From NCBI GenBank assembly GCA_023248815.1, contig JAHFDV010000010.1, forward strand, positions 1 through 34,930: a stretch of 34,930 nt of DNA, read 5' to 3'. The notes beneath the pieces are model-generated. The model did no database searches. It was not told the origin of the DNA and was given only the letters and a program-made list of their open reading frames with translations. Position numbers and translations under genes: made by a program. Of the stretch, positions 28,388 through 34,930 are shown piece by piece (position 1 is the stretch's first letter; each line of letters opens with the position of its first letter). This stretch comes from Myxococcales bacterium (GTDB lineage: Bacteria; Myxococcota_A; Polyangia; Polyangiales; Polyangiaceae).

Positions 28388-29254
28388 TGATTCCGTCGGC
28401 TTGGGCTTCGGCTTTGGCTTCTCCGTCGCAGGCTTCGGATCAGACGATGATGTCGAAGTGGCCGCGGGCTTCGGCTTTGGCTTCGGCGGATCGGCTTTGG
28501 GCGTGTCCGACTTCGGCGTGCCCGTGTCGTCGCCTTTCGGACGATCCATCTTTTTGGGGCGACGAGCATCGCGGCGATCGACGTCGCCCTTTACCGCGCG
28601 CTGGAGATCGAACACGAAGTCTTCGGCTTCGCGCGCGGAGAGCTGTGCGCGCTTGCCGAACGAACCGAGGATTTCGAGCGACGCACGGAGCTCGTTGCGG
28701 ACGTCCGTGGGAACGCGTCCGCCTTCTTTGGCGAAGTCTTCGCGGATATGCGGCTCGAGCTCGCTCCCCGAGTGCGCGAGCTCGTCGGCGTGCGTCGGCA
28801 CTTGTTTCAACGTTTTCGCGCGAAGGAGCTCCGAGTGCGCGCAGCGCTCGATTGCGCGGAAGAGCGTGCGAGCCGGCTCGGTCGCCTTGCCAGGGTAGGC
28901 GGCGACGAGGCTCACGTTTTCTCCGAGGACGTCGAGACGCGTCGCTCCCACTTCTTTGTGGTTGAGCATCTGCTCGTACGTCATCTGAATGAGCGTCACG
29001 TCCGCGGCGTCCGAAGGAACCTTCAACGCTTCACCGAGCGACTTGCACGAAGCGCGACGCTCGTCGTTCCACGTGCCGGCCGAGGTCTGGAGCTCGTGAA
29101 CCTGACGAAAGTAGGCGTCGTAGCGGGCGTTGCCCGTCTCGAATAGCTCGCCGTTCTTCACGTGCGCCTTACTCGAGAAAAGACTGCACCCCGAGAGGGC
29201 GAGGGAGGCGCCGAGAACCGTGGCGAGTAGGAACTGCCGTGAGAACGATGGCAT
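28367..29254 (-). CDS. Hypothetical lipoprotein with Pro/Lys-rich C-terminal tail
   Basis: MPSFSRQFLLATVLGASLALSGCSLF lipobox LSGC; tail KADPPKPKPKPAATSTSSSDPKPATEKPKPKPKPTESGDVFNP. ORF extends to 29269. Confidence 0.8.
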   Translation of the reverse strand: MPSFSRQFLLATVLGASLALSGCSLFSSKAHVKNGELFETGNARYDAYFRQVHELQTSAGTWNDERRASCKSLGEALKVPSDAADVTLIQMTYEQMLNHKEVGATRLDVLGENVSLVAAYPGKATEPARTLFRAIERCAHSELLRAKTLKQVPTHADELAHSGSELEPHIREDFAKEGGRVPTDVRNELRASLEILGSFGKRAQLSAREAEDFVFDLQRAVKGDVDRRDARRPKKMDRPKGDDTGTPKSDTPKADPPKPKPKPAATSTSSSDPKPATEKPKPKPKPTESGDVFNP

Positions 29255-29273
29255 CGAACGAAGGAGCATACCG

Positions 29274-31952
29274 CTAGTTGGTTCCGCAGGTCACGCCGGT
29301 GAGCACGACATCGAGAACTTTGCCGCTGCCCGAGAGGAACGCGACGACGCCACGACCGTTCGCGCCGACCGCAGCTTGCGGCTGGCCCGCGTTTTCATCC
29401 GCAGAAGAAAGCGTGAGCGGCTCTCCGAGCGCTGCGCCCGTCTCCGAGAGCGTGATCCCGCGGACGGCGTGCGATTGACCCTGCCCCTCGGTCCATGTGA
29501 GGAGGAACCGGCCATCGCCGAGCGAAGCCACGCTGGGTGACAAGTACGGGGCGCCAGGGCCTCCCGCGGGCGGCATGAACGTCGTTGTCGCCTCGCCAGA
29601 TGCGCTCGAGCGAAGGAGACGAAGATTCCATCCACTCTCGAGCTGCTCCGCCCAGACGAGAACGAGTGAGCCCTTGCTCACGGCAATCGACGGTGAACCG
29701 ACTTTGGACCCGATGGGCTCGCTCGACTTCAGTCCGCCGTCGAGCGAAGGAGCGCCATCGACGTTCTTTGCGCGTGCATAATACACTTTACCGCTACGGC
29801 GAAACGCGAGCGCCCATTCGTCGCCATTGGGCGCGACACGGAGCGCTTCGAGGGGAGCTTCGCCTTCGAGGGGAGCGAGGGGCGTGATGCCATCACTGCC
29901 CTTTTTTACGGCCACGAGCTGGCCGTCCTTCATCCCGAAGTCGGTGGTTCCGAACGTTGCCGTGCGATGTCCGGTGACACCGGCGATGTCGCCATCGAGA
30001 GCGGCTTTGACCCGGCCATTTTCCGCAACGAGCGGGATGACCCGACCGAACGGCGACGCCGAGCGCTTGCGATCGGGAGGAAGCTTGAGTGTAAGTCCAT
30101 CGAGAATGCGAACGGCTTGGCCCTCTTTTTCGGAAACGGCATAGCCGAGGCCGAAGTTGCCATTGCGTTCCGCGATTTCTACGCCCAAAGCTACGAGCGC
30201 GCGTGCGTTCGTCTTCGTCGGCTCCCCGGTAACCGTGCAGGGATTGGTCGCGCCCGGTGTCGACGGGGGAGGGACGTTGGCAGAGGCGACGGTAGCCGCA
30301 CTCGGCGCCGCGCTGACGACGGGCTTCGCGGTAGTGGTCGCGCTCTCGCGTGAAGCTTTCGTGTTCGATTCGTTGATGACCGTTCGATCGGAAGGCGTAC
30401 CGACGAGGCTGGCGATTCCCGCGATGCCGAGAACGCCGAGCAGGCCGATCGAGAGAGCGACGACGGGCACGACCGCGTCTGGGCGTTTTTCGCGAAGCGT
30501 GCGCAGCGGTGGAATCTTGTCGACGAAGGGATCGAGCCGATCGCGAAGCGACGGATTCTTCGGAATCGACGGCTCGGCGTCGACCGAAAAGACGCGCTTT
30601 GCGGGCGGCATCGTCGGATGATTTCGGCGCGCGCCGTCATCGCCGGACGCGGCACCGGCATCTTCACCACCGGGCGCGGTATCGACGTCGTCGAACTTGC
30701 CGCTCCCGCTCGACGTCGGAATAGCGTCCATTTTCACGGTATCGGACGCGTCGGTCTTCGTCGCTGGCATGCCGACCAACGTTCCCGTGCTGCCCTTCAA
30801 CGCGGGATCGCTCGCGATCGCAGGGACGGGAGAGCTCGAGCTCGAAGGAGTGGGATCAGAAATGAGCGAACCGCTCGACTCGGGCGAGAGCTTCACCGAA
30901 GAAGGGGTGGGCGACGCAATCAGCGAGCTGCGCTTCACGGGAACGGGTGGCGGAAGAGAACGCATCTTCACCGTCGCGACGGGTTGGCCTGCGACGGGAG
31001 GAATCGATCGCTTCGGTGGCACGGGCGGAGGCGTCGACGCGCGTCCGCCGGAGCGCCGCGGTTGCGGATCACTCTCGAGATCGTCGACCTCGAAGAGATC
31101 GCCCGCGCCGATACGTTCCTCTTCGGGACTCCCCATGCGAGCCGCTCCTTCACCCCAGGGCGGCGGCCGGGTGATCGCGTTTTTCTCGGCGACGGGGGAC
31201 GTGGCGGGAGCAGGAACGACGATCGGCGACGAGGGCGAGGTGCCATCTTTCGTGACGATCGGAAGAGGAGCGGGCGGCTGCCCACCTTCACCAAAGATGA
31301 GCGTCGAACGCACGCCTTTTTCGAGCGCTTCCGGCGGAACTTCGGGCAGCTTGAGCGTGGAAAGCGGTTTCCCCGTCACCGTCGCGGGGGGCATCGGCGG
31401 AACCGTGATGGGGCTTCCACCGGTGGCGGCCGAGGGCGGCGTCGGCGCGCGCGAAAGAGCCTCCATCGCGGTCGGAGGAGGAGGGGTCGGAGGCATCACG
31501 ATCGCGGTATCCGCATTCGAAGGAGGCGGCGCGGGTCCTGGAAGCGTGCGCTTCACTTCGGATTCCATCTGCGGCTCGCCCCTTCCTTGCTGGGCGTACG
31601 GACCGACGCGGAACTCGCGGTACGTGTTGTCGGAGGCGACGTATTTCGGCGGCGGAGGTGGCTCTTCGCCGGCCATGGGAGTCTCCGAGTTCTTTCCCTC
31701 GAACTCGTTCTGCGCCTCCAAAACGAACATGGGCGGAGGCGGAATGTTCGGGACGAGCCCATTGGCGGCAGCGAGCGCGCTCGAGGAGAGCTCGGGCACG
31801 TCGAACGCGCTCTGCCACTCTTTCCAGCCTTGCCGCCAGACAGGCGCGTTCGGCGGAATCGCGCCGTTGGCGAGACCCGCGCGAAGTTCGTCCTCGCGAA
31901 CGAGTCGTTGTTGACCGTTTGGGTCGGCCCACCGCCACTCGAGATCTCTCAC
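29274..31952 (-). CDS. Large GYF_2-like-domain protein with Pro-rich linker, TM segment and extracytoplasmic repeat region
   Basis: N-terminal DLEWRWADPNGQQRLVREDELRAGLANGAIPPNAPVWRQGWKEWQSA; long P/S/T-rich linker; TM VVPVVALSIGLLGVLGIAGIASLV; C-terminal beta-propeller-like repeats. GTG start. Confidence 0.8.
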   Translation of the reverse strand: MRDLEWRWADPNGQQRLVREDELRAGLANGAIPPNAPVWRQGWKEWQSAFDVPELSSSALAAANGLVPNIPPPPMFVLEAQNEFEGKNSETPMAGEEPPPPPKYVASDNTYREFRVGPYAQQGRGEPQMESEVKRTLPGPAPPPSNADTAIVMPPTPPPPTAMEALSRAPTPPSAATGGSPITVPPMPPATVTGKPLSTLKLPEVPPEALEKGVRSTLIFGEGGQPPAPLPIVTKDGTSPSSPIVVPAPATSPVAEKNAITRPPPWGEGAARMGSPEEERIGAGDLFEVDDLESDPQPRRSGGRASTPPPVPPKRSIPPVAGQPVATVKMRSLPPPVPVKRSSLIASPTPSSVKLSPESSGSLISDPTPSSSSSPVPAIASDPALKGSTGTLVGMPATKTDASDTVKMDAIPTSSGSGKFDDVDTAPGGEDAGAASGDDGARRNHPTMPPAKRVFSVDAEPSIPKNPSLRDRLDPFVDKIPPLRTLREKRPDAVVPVVALSIGLLGVLGIAGIASLVGTPSDRTVINESNTKASRESATTTAKPVVSAAPSAATVASANVPPPSTPGATNPCTVTGEPTKTNARALVALGVEIAERNGNFGLGYAVSEKEGQAVRILDGLTLKLPPDRKRSASPFGRVIPLVAENGRVKAALDGDIAGVTGHRTATFGTTDFGMKDGQLVAVKKGSDGITPLAPLEGEAPLEALRVAPNGDEWALAFRRSGKVYYARAKNVDGAPSLDGGLKSSEPIGSKVGSPSIAVSKGSLVLVWAEQLESGWNLRLLRSSASGEATTTFMPPAGGPGAPYLSPSVASLGDGRFLLTWTEGQGQSHAVRGITLSETGAALGEPLTLSSADENAGQPQAAVGANGRGVVAFLSGSGKVLDVVLTGVTCGTN

Positions 31953-31958
31953 CGGGCG

Positions 31959-32630
31959 TCATCTTACTCCACCGAGAAGGACGGGTGACATTGAATTTTT
32001 CCCGCTTCGCGCGAAGGCGAAGGAGCAAACTTCCTTCGCTCCAGCCGCTCGAAGCACGCGTTCTGCCTCCCTCAGGGTCGCATCGGTCGTTCGCACGTCG
32101 TCGAGGAGGAGAATCCGCCGCCCGCGCACTCTCGCTGCCTTTCTCACGGCGAATGACTCGTGCACGTTCAGGGTGCGCTCTTCGCGCCCCAGATTGGCTT
32201 GTGCCGGATCGTCGCGCGTGCGCCTGAGGAGGCGCTCCGCACGAATCGGATGATTGCGCGCGAGACGACTCGCGACGCGGGCCGCGAGGAGCGAAACGGT
32301 GTGATAGCCGCGTCGTCGGAGCTTTCTCGGATGCAGCGGGACCGACACGACGACGTCGAACCGCCCTCGTTCGAGCTCGAGGAAGGCGACGCTTGCAAAC
32401 ATCAATTCGGCGACGACGCGCGTGAGCTCGGCCTGCCCTCGATATTTCCACGCGCGCACGATGTCGGCGACGGGACCGCCGTAGAGAAACGCGGCGCCCT
32501 CTTCATCCATCTCGATCGCTCCTTCGCAACCTTCGCAAAGAAGAGCGAGCGGACGAATGTCCACACGGCAGGCGGGGCAGCGTGCCCCCGCGAAGAGCCA
32601 ACGAAGAAGAGCGCCGAGGGTCCCGAGCAT
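31959..32630 (-). CDS. ComF family protein (phosphoribosyltransferase-like)
   Basis: CPACRVDIRPLALLCEGC zinc-finger-like start, VVSVPLHPRKLRRRGYHTVSLLA, RILLLDDVRTTDATLREAERVLRAAGA PRPP-binding-like loop. Confidence 0.88.
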   Translation of the reverse strand: MLGTLGALLRWLFAGARCPACRVDIRPLALLCEGCEGAIEMDEEGAAFLYGGPVADIVRAWKYRGQAELTRVVAELMFASVAFLELERGRFDVVVSVPLHPRKLRRRGYHTVSLLAARVASRLARNHPIRAERLLRRTRDDPAQANLGREERTLNVHESFAVRKAARVRGRRILLLDDVRTTDATLREAERVLRAAGAKEVCSFAFARSGKNSMSPVLLGGVR

Positions 32631-32764
32631 GACCTTCGACGATGCGATCGCCGTGCCACTCACTCTACCTTTCGAGGCGCGGTGAATCAGCCCTTCCGAA
32701 GCGGCCAAACGTTGCGGAGGCTGGCCGTGGCCGCCGAATGCAAGGCCCAGAACGCTCGAGGGGG

Positions 32765-34930
32765 CTACAGCAAGCTGACGGGATCGACATCGACGATGAG
32801 TCGCGTCGTACGCGGAAGCTCGGATCGCAGGCCCTCGATGGCGCGAAGAATTCTATAAATCGGGGGCCGATCTTTGCCGCGCAAGAGCACGCGAAAACGG
32901 AAGCGATTGCGGAGGCGCGCGATGGGCGCAGGGGTCGGGCCGAGGATGCGCACGCCTTCGACTTTTGCATTCGTGGCCGTGCGCGCGACGAGCTCGGCCG
33001 ATGCTTTGCCGCGCGCTTCGTCGGGATCGTCGATGCGTACGAGCGCCAGGCGCGAAAACGGAGGAAAGCCGATCTCTCTTCGCGCCACGAGCTCTTCGCG
33101 CAAAAATCCGTTCACGTCGTGCGCTTTGGCGCGAACCAAGGCGATGTGTTCGGGATTGTACGTTTGAATGAGCACGCGTCCCGGGCGATCGCCGCGTCCC
33201 GCACGCCCTGCCACTTGCACGAGAAGCTGGAACGTTCGTTCGCTCGCGCGGAAGTCTGGGAGCGAAAGTGCTGCGTCTGCATTGATGACACCGACCAACG
33301 TGACGCGCGGAAGATCGTGCCCTTTCGTCACCATCTGCGTGCCGACGAGAATGTCGATGTCGCCGTTGCGCATGCGGTCGAGCACTTCGCCAATGCCTTT
33401 GCCGCTCGCGGTGTCTCGATCGAGCCGTGCGACGCGGGCTCCGGCAAAGGTCGTCGCGAGGAGCTCCTCCAGCTTTTCGGTCCCCTGACCCTCGAGCATC
33501 AGCTCGGTGCTCTCGCACTTTTTGCATTTTTGAACGAAGCGTCGCCGATGGTCGCAATAGTGGCAGCGGAGCTCACCGCCGTGAATCTTGTGAAAGGTCA
33601 GTGCGACGGCGCAGTTCGGGCAACTCTCGAGCTCACCGCAGCTCGCGCAAATCACGCTCGGCGCGAAGCCGCGCCGGTTGAGGAAGAGAATCGTCTGCTC
33701 TTTGCGTTCGAGTGTCTGCTCGATCGCGCGATGAAGCGGAATGCTGAGGCGCTTGTCGCCGCTCGGTCCTGCGCCCGTGCGTCGCAAATCGATGAGCTCG
33801 ACCGTCGGAAGCGTTTGCACGGTGGCGCGCTCGGGCAGGGCGATGAGCTCGGCGCGGCCAATCTGTGTGAGATACACGCTTTCGAGTGACGGCGTGGCGC
33901 TGCCCAAAATCGCGACGCCCTTTTCGCGATGAGCGCGGAAGATCGCCATGTCCCGCGCGTTGTAACGCACCCCCTCTTCTTGCTTGAAAGAAGGGTCATG
34001 CTCCTCGTCGACGATGACGAGCCCGAGCTTTCCGATGGGAGCAAAAAGCGCGCTGCGTGCACCGACGGCAACATCGAGCTCGCCACTCCGCAGCCTGCGC
34101 CACATCGTGAGGCGTTCTTTGGCCGTCAGCCCAGAGTGAAGAACGCCCACGTCGTCTCCGAAGCGCGCGCGAAATCGTGAAACGAGCTGCGGCGTGAGCG
34201 CGATCTCGGGCACGAGGACGATCGCGCCGACGCCTTTTTCACGCGCCAGCGTAATCGCGCGAAGATAGACCTCGGTCTTTCCGGAACCCGTGACGCCGTG
34301 CAAAAGAAGCGTCGTCGGCGCAGCTTTGTCGAGCGCGGATCGAACCGCTTCCACGGCGCGCGCCTGAGGCTCGGTGAGCTCGGGAGGGACATCGCGGGCG
34401 ATCTCGTCGGTGAAGACCTCGAAGGGCGCGTCGCGCTCGGCGATCGTGACGAGGCCCAGCGATTCGAGCTTCTTCACGACGGCGCGCGCATTTCCAAATG
34501 ACGTCTCGAGGTGAGAGACGGTCGTCTCACCATCACTGCGCAAGCGTTCGAGCACGAGCGACGCTTGCCCGCGAAGCTTCGATTCTTCGGGAGACGTGTT
34601 GGCCGTCGCCGTCACCCATTTTACGAGCCTCTCGCCGACCCCCAAGGGCTTGTCGAACAAAGTCGCTTCGCGCGTAAAGGCGGCAGCCTCACGTTCGACG
34701 GGAGGAAGAGCGAGCGCCAATGCTTCGCCGATGGGGGCAACATAGTAGCGAGAGAGCTCGATCAAAAAATCGAGCAAGTCTTCCGGCAACGTCGGCACCT
34801 GATCGACGACGTGCTCGATCGGCTTCACGGGGTAGGGCGGCGTGCCTTCGTAGACTTTGAGCGCGATCGAAAGAACGCTCTTGTTGCGCAGCTTCGCGAC
34901 GATTCGCATACCACGCGTGATCTCGATGCC
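32765..34930 (-). CDS. priA: Primosomal protein N' (replication restart helicase), 5' end off the right edge
   Basis: TTLLLHGVTGSGKTEVYLRAI, VDEEHDPSFKQEEGVRYNARDMA, zinc motif CASCGELESCPNCAVALTFHKIHGGELRCHYCDHRR..CKKCES, GTQMVTKGHDLPRVTLVGVINAD. Frame stays open to the window edge (GIEITRGMRIVAK). Confidence 0.95.
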   Translation of the reverse strand, partial: GIEITRGMRIVAKLRNKSVLSIALKVYEGTPPYPVKPIEHVVDQVPTLPEDLLDFLIELSRYYVAPIGEALALALPPVEREAAAFTREATLFDKPLGVGERLVKWVTATANTSPEESKLRGQASLVLERLRSDGETTVSHLETSFGNARAVVKKLESLGLVTIAERDAPFEVFTDEIARDVPPELTEPQARAVEAVRSALDKAAPTTLLLHGVTGSGKTEVYLRAITLAREKGVGAIVLVPEIALTPQLVSRFRARFGDDVGVLHSGLTAKERLTMWRRLRSGELDVAVGARSALFAPIGKLGLVIVDEEHDPSFKQEEGVRYNARDMAIFRAHREKGVAILGSATPSLESVYLTQIGRAELIALPERATVQTLPTVELIDLRRTGAGPSGDKRLSIPLHRAIEQTLERKEQTILFLNRRGFAPSVICASCGELESCPNCAVALTFHKIHGGELRCHYCDHRRRFVQKCKKCESTELMLEGQGTEKLEELLATTFAGARVARLDRDTASGKGIGEVLDRMRNGDIDILVGTQMVTKGHDLPRVTLVGVINADAALSLPDFRASERTFQLLVQVAGRAGRGDRPGRVLIQTYNPEHIALVRAKAHDVNGFLREELVARREIGFPPFSRLALVRIDDPDEARGKASAELVARTATNAKVEGVRILGPTPAPIARLRNRFRFRVLLRGKDRPPIYRILRAIEGLRSELPRTTRLIVDVDPVSLL

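Noticed and set aside
30618-31988. Plus-strand ORFs of about 400-456 aa antisense to the GYF_2-like protein
   Set aside because: Low-complexity Gly/Arg-rich shadow frames; minus strand has domain structure, TM segment and consistent codon usage.
32642-33889. Plus-strand ORF antisense to priA
   Set aside because: Opposite strand is a confident PriA with helicase and zinc motifs.

Overview
High-GC chromosomal window with strong Myxococcota character: two PEGA/TM-type Ser/Thr kinases, an FHA-sigma54 activator, a PilZ-like/membrane-fusion hybrid and many lipoproteins. I support about 37 protein-coding genes, including two cut by the window edges: a prepilin peptidase at the left edge that is absent from the supplied ORF track, and priA at the right edge. 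There is one tRNA-Val(GAC) with a plausible sigma70 promoter and a downstream terminator-like hairpin, one clear rho-independent-like terminator near 26.3 kb, and a LysR-type regulator reduced to its C-terminal end. I see no transposase, integrase, CRISPR array, toxin-antitoxin or recognisable defence system, and most of the window looks like ordinary housekeeping and accessory chromosome. The least explained feature is a short tandem repeat at about 28061-28387. Its 26-nt (locally 41-nt) head/junction sequence is perfectly repeated, its body has diverged, and its hairpin pairing appears preserved. The third copy runs into the end of a lipoprotein gene and supplies its last codons and stop. 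Other items worth a second look are a translationally coupled ECF sigma / anti-sigma / exported protein / Kazal-lipoprotein operon, the PilZ-like + HlyD-like fusion, and a small-protein / RaiA-like / GreA-like cluster.
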